From NCBI GenBank assembly GCA_965203505.1, contig OZ241880.1:1178001-1242000 (forward strand): a stretch of DNA of 64,000 bases. Direction: 5' to 3'. Both the position numbers and the translations under genes were made by a program. A model generated the notes under the pieces. It worked only from the letters and a program-made list of their open reading frames with translations, was not told the DNA's origin and did not search any database. Of the stretch, positions 34,956 to 44,763 are shown one piece after another (positions within the stretch are counted from its first letter, which is position 1; every line of letters begins with the position of its first letter). The stretch is from Bin127 sp965203505. Its GTDB lineage: Bacteria > Chloroflexota > Dehalococcoidia > Lucifugimonadales > Lucifugimonadaceae.

Positions 34956-36392
34956 TTAAACCCCGATGCGTTCGTCATCTGGTATTGTCCTTCGCTCGCT
35001 TTCCACCTCGTCGAACCAGTTCTCCAAATCGTTGAGCATTTTGGCACCGCGCATGGGTTCGTCTTCCCATAGGTCGCGTTCCTCCAACGGATCGTCCGAG
35101 ATGTTGTAGAGCATCGGATCTGGCGGGTCGTCAACCACTCGTTCAGGTTCGGGCCATCGACGAATCGATGTCACGCGTTCCGGTTCATACTTGTATGCGA
35201 TGTCGAGCAAAACATACTCGTCCGCCAAGCGCCGCCCCTCGGCCGTCGCGGGTTGCAGTGGGAGAGCGGGACGTACCAGCTTCCAATCCCCGTCACGCAC
35301 CGCCGCGTTGCTGAATCCTATGGGCGAATAGGCGTTCATCTGCCAGAACCGTCTTGGCGCATGAGGCGACATCTCCCCACGCAATTGGGGCAGGACCGAG
35401 GTTCCGTCCAACCGGCGCATCTCATCGATCGACTCCGCGTCCGCCATTTCCATAAAGGTCGGCAACCAGTCAATGAAATGGACCATCTGATGATTGTCGC
35501 CGCCGCCATCCAAACCGTCAGGCCATCGCATCACCATGGGGACCCTCACACCGCCTTCCAAGACGGATCCCTTAGCACCGTTTAGCCCACAGTTGAATCT
35601 CGTCGTGTCGCCGGTCCCGCCGGGCGGCACGTGGTCCCATCGGACGCCGAACGCCGGCCCGTTGTCGCACGTGAACATGAAGACTGTGTCGTCATAAACC
35701 CCGTTCCGTCGCAACGCTTCCGATATCTGTTCCACGCCGCGGTCCATCACCTCGATCATGGCGTAAACGATCGCGACATCCACCGAGAATCCTGCTTCGA
35801 TGTAGGGCGTTACGTACTCTTGTGGCGCGTGAAGAGGAGTGTGCGGGGCGTTAAACATAACACTCAAAAAGAACGGCTCTCGAGAGTGCCGGTCGATGAA
35901 ATCCGAGGCTTCTGATGCCAACACGTCGGTCATATAAGTGCCATCCGAAGGCTCCATAGTGCCGTTCCGGTCCATGTTGTATCGCCAGTAATCTGCCCAA
36001 CCGCCGCGGAACCCTACGAACTCGTCGAAACCGCGAGCGTTTGGGTGATACCGAGGATCCAGCGCGCCGTTGTGCCACTTGCCGATGAGTCCAGTCGCGT
36101 ATCCATTCGCCTTGAAGACGTCCCCCAATGTCCTCTCCCTCAAAGCGATGCGGTCGTAACCCAACGTTTCTTGCGGCGTGACAGCACCCGTTCTGATCGG
36201 ATACCTGCCGGTCAACAACGCCGCCCTCGACGGCGAGCACACCGGGCTGCCGGTGTAGTTCTGAGACAAGCAGACGCTTTCATCAATCAGGGAATCCAGG
36301 AATGGCGTCCGAACTCGACCCTCGCTGAAGACGCCGAAATCGCCGTAACCCATGTCGTCCGCCATCATCATCACAAAGTTCGGTCGCCTCAT
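34956..36392 (-). CDS. type I sulfatase (formylglycine-dependent arylsulfatase family)
   Basis: Sulfate-ester hydrolase of 478 residues. The sulfatase signature CSPSRAALLTGR carries the cysteine (C52) that is converted to formylglycine. Metal-binding aspartates are in MADDMGYGD (D12, D13) and in FMFTCDNGP. The ATG 36392 follows AGGAG at 7 bases, two codons inside an upstream TTG. No signal peptide is visible, so the enzyme should be cytoplasmic and act on imported sulfated compounds, for example marine polysaccharide breakdown products. No formylglycine-generating enzyme gene is nearby. Confidence 0.9.
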   Translation of the reverse strand: MRRPNFVMMMADDMGYGDFGVFSEGRVRTPFLDSLIDESVCLSQNYTGSPVCSPSRAALLTGRYPIRTGAVTPQETLGYDRIALRERTLGDVFKANGYATGLIGKWHNGALDPRYHPNARGFDEFVGFRGGWADYWRYNMDRNGTMEPSDGTYMTDVLASEASDFIDRHSREPFFLSVMFNAPHTPLHAPQEYVTPYIEAGFSVDVAIVYAMIEVMDRGVEQISEALRRNGVYDDTVFMFTCDNGPAFGVRWDHVPPGGTGDTTRFNCGLNGAKGSVLEGGVRVPMVMRWPDGLDGGGDNHQMVHFIDWLPTFMEMADAESIDEMRRLDGTSVLPQLRGEMSPHAPRRFWQMNAYSPIGFSNAAVRDGDWKLVRPALPLQPATAEGRRLADEYVLLDIAYKYEPERVTSIRRWPEPERVVDDPPDPMLYNISDDPLEERDLWEDEPMRGAKMLNDLENWFDEVESERRTIPDDERIGV

Positions 36393-36415
36393 TTTCAACT
36401 CCTGTTGACTGACGG

Positions 36416-37189
36416 CTAGGTACCGGTCGGTCCGAATCTTTCCGTCTTCACGTTTTCCGGCGCAATTCCCAACTCCACCGCGAATTGAGCGGAGTTTTCA
36501 ACAAAGTCGCTCGGACCGCAGATGTAAGACACAATCTCGCCGTCGGCATCTGGATCGAGCATCTCGAGCGTATCCGAAGCGTCGCTCATCAACTCAAGAT
36601 CGACCCGCCTGCGACGTCCCGTCCAACCCGGCGGTTGATGCCGTGTGAGGGTATGCAACACTGCTAATCTCGAATCTGCGGCATCCATCTCCGCCAACTC
36701 GTGACGGTAAATGATGTGTTGATCGGTACGCGAGGAATAGAGCAGCACCGCCGGAACCCTTGCGGCAACGTCGGATTCAATCCGTTGCCTCAACATCGAC
36801 ATCAAGGGAACAATCCCGGAACCTCCACCCACTAGTAACAACCTCATCCCCGGTTTTGCGCGCCAAGTGAATGGTCCGCCTAACGGACCTCTGAACTCAA
36901 CCCGATCTCCCGGTTCAACGACATGGTGGAAATACGGAGACACTTCACCATCTTCCAAAAGCTCGATCGTAATGTCGAAAACATCCGGTGTGTTAGGTGC
37001 CGACGCAATCGAATAGGAGCGTTGTGCTTGGTATCCGTCCGGCGCGGTAAGCCTAATGTCAACGTGTTGGCCGGCGATAAAGCGAATCGGTCCATTATTC
37101 GGTTTGAGAGTGAACGACTTGACGTCCGCGGTTTCACGTTTGACTGCCACGACGGTAGCCAACTGCCAACCTCTGTTAGAAATCGTCAT
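36416..37189 (-). CDS. FAD/NAD(P)-binding ferredoxin-reductase-like oxidoreductase
   Basis: 257 residues with the ferredoxin-NADP reductase fold. The FAD-binding barrel has QRSYSIAS, and GDRVEFRGPLGGPFTW precedes the nucleotide domain. The NAD(P) domain has LLVGGGSGIVPLMSML and YICGPSDFVE. It ends with the family-typical ENVKTERFGPTGT. No [2Fe-2S] plant-type ferredoxin domain is attached, so it needs a separate electron partner. The ATG 37189 is chosen; the frame is open further upstream into the loader gene. It ends 23 bases before the sulfatase start, suggesting co-transcription. Confidence 0.87.
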   Translation of the reverse strand: MTISNRGWQLATVVAVKRETADVKSFTLKPNNGPIRFIAGQHVDIRLTAPDGYQAQRSYSIASAPNTPDVFDITIELLEDGEVSPYFHHVVEPGDRVEFRGPLGGPFTWRAKPGMRLLLVGGGSGIVPLMSMLRQRIESDVAARVPAVLLYSSRTDQHIIYRHELAEMDAADSRLAVLHTLTRHQPPGWTGRRRRVDLELMSDASDTLEMLDPDADGEIVSYICGPSDFVENSAQFAVELGIAPENVKTERFGPTGT

Positions 37190-37212
37190 TGATGGGTGGT
37201 TAGCAGACCGCT

Positions 37213-38637
37213 TCACGCTCCACGATTTCGATAGTCGGGTGCTGCCATGAGGCGTTCGGTGACAACGCTGGAGTCGCTGAGGCGCGAACGGATCGACTCC
37301 CACTGATGCTTACCTCGCACACGGTGCCACTGGCTGTTATCGGCACCTTCCCACAGGATGAATTGACTAGTAATGACGGTTGGCAGGAGCCGATCGTGCC
37401 GATAGGTGATCAGTTGGTACAGCTTCTCAAGCGCCCATTCTGTCATCTGTTGGGCACCGAAATCGTCCAAAATCAATAGTTCGCAGTCTCGAACAGAATC
37501 GAAGAGCGAATAGAACGAAGCCTCATCGGAGTTGCCATAGGTTCGTCTCAAGTTGTCGAGCAAATCAGGTACAGACCAAAAGGTCGTTGAAGCACCACGT
37601 TGAACCTGTACATTGGCGATAGCTACCGCGATGTGGGTTTTGCCAACGCCAGTGGGTCCGTGCAAGTACAACCACTTTTGCGGTTTGTCAGCAAAGTCGA
37701 GCGCGGCAACTACGGCGAGCCCCAGCGACGCTTTCTCATCGGCGTTGGACGATGGTGCACCTTCGGTTTCGAAAGATTCAAAAGTCATGCGGTCGAGCAT
37801 CACCTGCGGAATGTTGACACGTCGATCGACGACGGTTGAACCGATGCTGGTTAACTTCGCGACCTGAGAAAGACTCGGATCGTCGAGCTTCAATGCGACG
37901 CGTTCGGGCAATTGATCGATCGGTTTGGCGAGTGCGATGACTGAAGGAAGACGGCCGTTGAAACGATGCGTCAGCAATTGGTCGAGTTTGGCGTCGACCC
38001 AATTCGTGGCTTGCTGCGCTCCGAGGTCGTCGATCACCAAAACCGGCGCGTCGAGCAAAGATGAGAAGGAAGTGCTGGCTTCTGCTTCATCGAATCGCTC
38101 GTCGCGGATCAAATCGGGCAGATCGAGGGCGGAGAGATATTTGGCAGGTGAACCGCGTTCGATGATTGTGTTGATGATGGCTGCCGAAAGGTGTGTCTTG
38201 CCAGTTCCGGTAGAACCCTCGAACACCAACCATCCTTCGGGCTTCTCGGCGAATGCCATTGCCGCATCGACCGCCACGCGGAACAACGCTTCGTCGGCGC
38301 GTCCTCGTCGGCCTTCAGGTAGCAAAGCATCGAAGGTCATCCGCTCAAGGTGTCCCAGTTGCGAATAGGTCTTCAGTTGGGACCCGGAGTCTCGAACAGC
38401 GGATTGACAGTTGCACGGTACGACGGAAAGAACGTCGGCATCCACATTCGAAGCAAGCACCCACAGCGAGTCGTTGCAACGTGAGCATTCGGGCTCTATA
38501 TCACGAGATCGATTGTCCCCGTTACGATGTGCTGAAGCGACTCCGTTGCCGTTGCTCCTCCAAGTACTTGCGGAGCTCAATTTCCGAAACGCGTCCTCGG
38601 TCGGTTGATCTTCCGGATTTTCCGTCGTTTCGTTCAT
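37213..38637 (-). CDS. tandem DnaC/DnaI-type AAA+ ATPase, putative helicase loader
   Basis: 474 residues holding two homologous DnaC/IstB-like ATPase domains after a zinc-ribbon (C51, C54, C75, C77). Domain 1 begins LERMTFDALLPEG, with Walker A GSTGTGKTH (about 141) and Walker B VLVIDDLGAQ. Domain 2 begins LDRMTFESFETEG, with Walker A GPTGVGKTH (about 327) and Walker B LLILDDFGAQ. The C-terminal sensor arginines (SIRSRLSD) are kept in domain 2, but domain 1 has VALKLDDP instead, so domain 1 may bind rather than hydrolyse ATP. DnaC/DnaI proteins load DnaB. Location beside dnaB and a DnaD-domain gene supports that role. The ATG 38637 gives a 116-base overlap with the upstream DnaD gene. No later in-frame start keeps the zinc-ribbon. 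Confidence 0.85.
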   Translation of the reverse strand: MNETTENPEDQPTEDAFRKLSSASTWRSNGNGVASAHRNGDNRSRDIEPECSRCNDSLWVLASNVDADVLSVVPCNCQSAVRDSGSQLKTYSQLGHLERMTFDALLPEGRRGRADEALFRVAVDAAMAFAEKPEGWLVFEGSTGTGKTHLSAAIINTIIERGSPAKYLSALDLPDLIRDERFDEAEASTSFSSLLDAPVLVIDDLGAQQATNWVDAKLDQLLTHRFNGRLPSVIALAKPIDQLPERVALKLDDPSLSQVAKLTSIGSTVVDRRVNIPQVMLDRMTFESFETEGAPSSNADEKASLGLAVVAALDFADKPQKWLYLHGPTGVGKTHIAVAIANVQVQRGASTTFWSVPDLLDNLRRTYGNSDEASFYSLFDSVRDCELLILDDFGAQQMTEWALEKLYQLITYRHDRLLPTVITSQFILWEGADNSQWHRVRGKHQWESIRSRLSDSSVVTERLMAAPDYRNRGA

Positions 38638-39253
38638 GGGGCACGCCATCTCTCAACCAGCGCCGAAGCACGCCGGCGACGAAAGACCAGCTACGGCTTT
38701 CGTTCTCAACTGCGATTCTAATGGCGTGCGTTATGTCTTCATCGGTGAAATCTTCCAAAGAGGACAGGATGTTCTCTCGGATCATCGGCGATAGAACGCC
38801 GATGTTTTCCTCGTAGGCGCGAAATGCGTCTGGCGGCAGAACGGAGGTCGTCGGCGAGTCCCATCCATCGGGGTCGTTTTCTGGCGTTTCTGTTAAGGCA
38901 ATAGCGTCGAATGACGCGCGCTCGGCCGATTCCGTGTTGAGCATCAAGCACTTGTTACCGCTCACGGATACTTCGATCAAGACGCCGTGGGCCTTCGCCG
39001 AGTTTAAGCATTCGGCAAGCTCCGATTCGTCGCGGATCAAACGAGACACCACGCGGTCGCGACGCAGATCTTCGGTTGAAATGTACCTTGGGAATCCCCT
39101 TTGTCGCTCGAGCAACCATATGGCCCGCAGGATCAACTTCAGCGTCACTGAATTTTCCACTTCGGCGAGCACCCGGCCGAGAACCAAGTTGGGAACGCGA
39201 GTCGTGCCGTAGTCGTCAGGAAGAGGAAATCCCTTGATTGGTTGGGTGGACAT
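38522..39253 (-). CDS. DnaD-domain replication initiation protein
   Basis: 243 residues. The C-terminal part (about 145-205) is a DnaD/DnaB_2 domain: AYEENIGVLSPMI, then ITHAIRIAVENESRSWSFV and VLRRWLRDG. The N-terminal half reads like a winged-helix region (ISTEDLRRDRVVSRLIRDESELAECL). In Firmicutes, DnaD-type proteins remodel the origin and help the loader place the helicase. It lies directly between dnaB (10 bases downstream of its stop) and the tandem-ATPase loader. Its last 116 bases are also coding for that loader's N-terminus. Confidence 0.85.
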   Translation of the reverse strand: MSTQPIKGFPLPDDYGTTRVPNLVLGRVLAEVENSVTLKLILRAIWLLERQRGFPRYISTEDLRRDRVVSRLIRDESELAECLNSAKAHGVLIEVSVSGNKCLMLNTESAERASFDAIALTETPENDPDGWDSPTTSVLPPDAFRAYEENIGVLSPMIRENILSSLEDFTDEDITHAIRIAVENESRSWSFVAGVLRRWLRDGVPHERNDGKSGRSTDRGRVSEIELRKYLEEQRQRSRFSTS

Positions 39254-39263
39254 GGGCCAGCCC

Positions 39264-40658
39264 TCAATCGACGCCGGGTTCGGTAACCGAGGAAAAAAGT
39301 CCCCACTCGTCGCGGACGGACATTTCTAGACTGGCGGTTGGACCGTGGCGATGTTTGGCGATGATGATTTCGGTTAGCCCGCGGGGGTAGACCTGGGTCG
39401 GGTTGCGACGATTCCATTCTTCTTCTGACATGTTTTTGTCGTCGCGGTGGATAAACATCACAACGTCTGCATCTTGTTCGATGGATCCGGATTCTCGCAG
39501 GTCGGCGAGCCGGGGTTCATGGGTTTTGCGCTGTTCAACGGCTCGGCTTAGCTGAGAAACGGCCAAGACGGGGATGTGGAGGTCGCGTGCTATCGCTTTA
39601 AGGTAGCGGGAGATTTCGCTCACTTCTTGAACGCGGTTGGCTTCGCGTCCTGATGAAGATCCGCTGATCAACTGCATGTAATCGACGACCAAGAAATCCA
39701 GACCGGTCTGCATCTTAAGTCTGCGAGCTTTGGCACGTAGCGCGCTTGCGGTTTGAAGGGCCGCGTCATCGACGTAAATCCGCATGTCGCTGAGATATCC
39801 GTACGCGTCGCTGAGACGATCGCGTTCCTCGGGTCTGAGGTTGTCGTTGCGGATGTTTTGGATGTTGATGCGGGCATGAGCGGCGGCCATGCGGTGCGCC
39901 ACCTGATCGATGCCCATCTCGAGACTGAATATTCCCACGGTTTTGCCGTTTTTGGCGGCATTCAATCCGATGTTTAGAGCCAAGGTAGACTTGCCGAAGC
40001 CGGGCCGAGCAGCCAAGACGATCATGTCCGAGCGGTGGAAGCCGCCGAGCATCCGGTCAAGAGTTTCGAAACCCGTCATAATCGGTTGATTCGACTCGTC
40101 GGCTAGTTCACTTTCAGGTGGCGGGTCAAAGAATTCCGCGATAGAAGGCGCTTCTCGCAGCAGGGAAAAATCGGTTGCGTCGTAGGTCTGACCGATTTGG
40201 AAGATGATCTCTTCGGCTTGTTTGACTGCCTTGTCGACATCTTTGGTGTTGGAATAATCGAACCCGATGTCGCGAATCAGTTCTCCAGCTTCTCCTAGTT
40301 GCCGGATCACGAACGCATTTCGAACCACGCGGGCGTAATCTTCGATGTAGAACGAGTGGGGAGTTTGGGCTACGGCGGCGCTCAGATAGGCGTCGCCACC
40401 GACGGCTTCAAGTAGATCTTTGGCGATCAGTCGGTCGCGAACCGTTTCTTGGTCGATGCCCGTCGACTCCATGAAGAGTTCATGGCATGCGGTATACACC
40501 TCGGCATTTTGCTCACCGAAAAAGTGTTCAGGTTTGAGGAAAGGTTCGATCCTCAGGATCGCATCGCCGTCGATTAACAAAGACCCGATTACCGCGACCT
40601 CGGCATCAAGATTGGATGGCGGATTACCCTCAGAAGGAAGCGTGGCTGGTTCTTGCAT
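39264..40658 (-). CDS. dnaB: replicative DNA helicase DnaB
   Basis: Hexameric replication-fork helicase, 464 residues. The N-terminal DnaB domain starts NPPSNLDAEVAVIGSLLID, and the RecA-like domain starts near GFETLDRMLGGFHRSDMIVLA with Walker A ARPGFGKSTLALN. Later motifs are DFLVVDYMQLI, LAVSQLSRAVEQR and ADVVMFIHRDD. No intein is present. The ATG 40658 is used, one codon after a TTG. It heads the helicase-loading block and follows rplI, a common gene order. Confidence 0.96.
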   Translation of the reverse strand: MQEPATLPSEGNPPSNLDAEVAVIGSLLIDGDAILRIEPFLKPEHFFGEQNAEVYTACHELFMESTGIDQETVRDRLIAKDLLEAVGGDAYLSAAVAQTPHSFYIEDYARVVRNAFVIRQLGEAGELIRDIGFDYSNTKDVDKAVKQAEEIIFQIGQTYDATDFSLLREAPSIAEFFDPPPESELADESNQPIMTGFETLDRMLGGFHRSDMIVLAARPGFGKSTLALNIGLNAAKNGKTVGIFSLEMGIDQVAHRMAAAHARINIQNIRNDNLRPEERDRLSDAYGYLSDMRIYVDDAALQTASALRAKARRLKMQTGLDFLVVDYMQLISGSSSGREANRVQEVSEISRYLKAIARDLHIPVLAVSQLSRAVEQRKTHEPRLADLRESGSIEQDADVVMFIHRDDKNMSEEEWNRRNPTQVYPRGLTEIIIAKHRHGPTASLEMSVRDEWGLFSSVTEPGVD

Positions 40659-40795
40659 CAAGTTCGAATCTTGCGGACGGATCTGGTCGATATGCTGCGA
40701 GTGAATCGAATCCTATCCCGACGCAGCGCACTCTGCGCGGTTGGGGAAGCTTGGATTTGGGTGGATTTGCGGGTCGCCCGGAAGCGGCGGTCTGA

Positions 40796-41572
40796 CTAGC
40801 TAACCGTGAACCAAGAGACCGATTCCAAGCTGTCTGCGTCGGTATCGCCGTCGGTTCTGCCCGGTCCCCAAATTATGACAGTGCCTTCGGTCTTCATTTC
40901 GTTGAGACGATCGCGTACGGCTTGGCGAAGGGTCCCTTCGCCTTTGCCGTGGATTACCCGGAACTGAGCGATGTTGCGAGCCAAAATGCGACCTGCGATG
41001 AGGCCCAACGCGTCTACAGCTTGAGGTTCTTCCCATGCGTGCATGTCGATCTCGCCGCTGGCGAGAATCTCATCGGTAACGGCGTATTGGTCAGTCTCCC
41101 CTTCTTCCTCTTCCGAGTCGACCACATCGTCCGAAACGACTTTCAAGGTGATGGTCGCATCGATTTCGTCCATGAATCGGACGGGGAGCCGGTATTCGCC
41201 GACGATTCTGATCTGCTCCTGTAATCGGACGCGCTTCCGTTCGATCAGGCGTCCAGTGAGTTCCGACAAACGCGCGGCGATTATCGTGTTGGTGACCGAA
41301 CCATAGAGCCGACCAGTGGGTCCAGTCCGGACTGTCAACTCGACTGGTTGCTCTTCCAATTCTGCCGCGATGTCACGCCACTCGTTAAGCTCGCGCAGTC
41401 GGCGTTCTTCCGCCTCGGCACGGAGCTTCTCCGCTCGGCGAAGTTGGTGTTCCGTGGCCAAAACCGCAATGCCGCGTGGGATGAGGTAGTTACGGGCGAA
41501 ACCGTTCTTTACTTCGCGTATGTCGCCGGCGCGAGCGGTCGGTAGCTCGTCTTCTAGAAACAGGACTTTCAT
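40796..41572 (-). CDS. rplI: ribosomal protein bL9 fused to a C-terminal Smr-like domain
   Basis: The first 146 residues are a normal bL9: N domain (MKVLFLEDE to GIAVLAT, 1-40), connecting helix (41-75) and C domain (76-146). Typical bL9 ends near 148, but this protein runs to 258. After an acidic linker (147-165), residues 172-258 resemble an Smr domain. They contain the D-x-H motif IDMHAW (D176, H178), a helix (QAVDALGLIAGRILARN), and RVIHGKGEGTLRQAVRDRL with HGKG at 208-211. Smr domains of SmrB and MutS2 act on collided ribosomes, and bL9 reaches toward a neighbouring ribosome on the mRNA. It is upstream of dnaB on the same strand. The reading frame is continuous, so this is one polypeptide. 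Confidence 0.88.
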   Translation of the reverse strand: MKVLFLEDELPTARAGDIREVKNGFARNYLIPRGIAVLATEHQLRRAEKLRAEAEERRLRELNEWRDIAAELEEQPVELTVRTGPTGRLYGSVTNTIIAARLSELTGRLIERKRVRLQEQIRIVGEYRLPVRFMDEIDATITLKVVSDDVVDSEEEEGETDQYAVTDEILASGEIDMHAWEEPQAVDALGLIAGRILARNIAQFRVIHGKGEGTLRQAVRDRLNEMKTEGTVIIWGPGRTDGDTDADSLESVSWFTVS

Positions 41573-41772
41573 GGTTTGCGTGTCTCAGTGGATTGCTGTT
41601 CAACCACATCCATTTGGAAATCAGCGCGTGGCCTAGGTTGCTTCCAACGATTCTATAACCCGACGAATAGCGTCAGATCGAAGGGAAACATGCGAAGATA
41701 ATTCTCAAGCGGTAATATACCCGCATACCCGGAATCAGCAAACAACAGATACACGCATTGGGAGCAAGGGAA

Positions 41773-43530
<1,758 letters not shown>

Positions 43531-43577
43531 TCACAATCTGATCGCCTTAGGCTAATCGACACGAAAGGAGGGCAACC

Positions 43578-44654
43578 ATGCCAGACGCAGCAGTTTTCCA
43601 AACTGTGAACGAGCCACTTACGGTTCAGGACATCTATGTAGATGACCCGGGTCCATACGAGGTTCTAGTCCAAACGATGGCCACCGGCGTGTGCCACTCC
43701 GACCTCCACTTCGTCGAAGGGCTATACACAATGGAAACGCCGGCGGTGATGGGGCATGAAGGGGCGGGTGTTGTCGAGAAAGTGGGCGACCTCGTCCAAG
43801 ATGTCGCACCCGGTGATCACGTCATCCTTTGCTTATCCGTCTACTGCGGCCGGTGCAGACATTGCATAACCGGCCATCCCGCGCGTTGCCAGACCAAACC
43901 GATGCGAGGAACCGACGAATCACCCCGCATTTCGTGGAACGGTCAACCCCTAACCCAGATGGCCAATCTAGCGACGTATGCCGAAAAAATGTTGGTACAC
44001 GAAAACAGCGTCGTTAAGATCCGGGAAGATATGCCGTTCGAGGGGGCTGCACTGATCGGATGCGGGGTTACGACAGGTGTAGGTGCCGCCCTGAACACAG
44101 CGCAGGTTGAGCCTGGCTCGACCGTAGCAGTCTTCGGTGCGGGTGGTGTTGGTCTTGGGGTCATTCAAGGCGCGCGACTCGCGGGAGCATTGCGGATCAT
44201 CGCCGTTGACATCTCCGAGAACAAACTCAAGACTGCAATGGATCTGGGTGCAACTGACATCGTAGACGCTTCCGATAGCGACCCGGTCGAAGCGATCATC
44301 AACATCACCGATGGCGGTGCCGACTACACCTTCGAAGCAATTGGCCTCAAAGACACGGCCGAGGCATGTTGGGATGCCCTAGGAACAGGCGGCACAGCGA
44401 CGTTGATCGGAATGATCCCTGAAGGGACTAAGATCGAGATTCCCACAACCGGCATGCGAGAGCGCAAGATCCAAGGTTGCAGCATGGGATCAAACCGGTT
44501 CAAAATCGACATGCCCAGATACGTAGAGTTCTACCGGCAAGGACGACTGCTTTTGGACGAGATGGTGACTCGTCGCCTTGAACTTTCGGACATCAATGAA
44601 GCATTCAGGGCGATGAAGGCAGGCGAGGTGGCGCGTTCGGTGATTATGTTCTGA
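43578..44654 (+). CDS. zinc-dependent alcohol dehydrogenase (class III-like MDR family)
   Basis: Medium-chain dehydrogenase of 358 residues. Catalytic zinc ligands are in GVCHSDLHF and GHEGAGVVE. The structural zinc site is the four-cysteine lobe YCGRCRHCITGHPARC. The NAD-binding motif is VAVFGAGGVGLGVIQGA, followed by an acidic residue (AVDISE) that favours NAD. The start ATG has a strong AAAGGAGG 6 bases upstream. It follows acetyl-CoA synthetase by 47 bases, so ethanol or another primary alcohol could be oxidised toward an acyl-CoA, although no aldehyde dehydrogenase is adjacent. Confidence 0.92.
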   Translation: MPDAAVFQTVNEPLTVQDIYVDDPGPYEVLVQTMATGVCHSDLHFVEGLYTMETPAVMGHEGAGVVEKVGDLVQDVAPGDHVILCLSVYCGRCRHCITGHPARCQTKPMRGTDESPRISWNGQPLTQMANLATYAEKMLVHENSVVKIREDMPFEGAALIGCGVTTGVGAALNTAQVEPGSTVAVFGAGGVGLGVIQGARLAGALRIIAVDISENKLKTAMDLGATDIVDASDSDPVEAIINITDGGADYTFEAIGLKDTAEACWDALGTGGTATLIGMIPEGTKIEIPTTGMRERKIQGCSMGSNRFKIDMPRYVEFYRQGRLLLDEMVTRRLELSDINEAFRAMKAGEVARSVIMF

Positions 44655-44763
44655 CGGATTGCATGTTCCAGGAATCGATTCGGGAATAGCTCTCGACAGA
44701 ATCGGAGTTGCGTATGCGGTACTGAACACGTACCGGCTATGCGCCGGAGAGCGAGGACGACTA

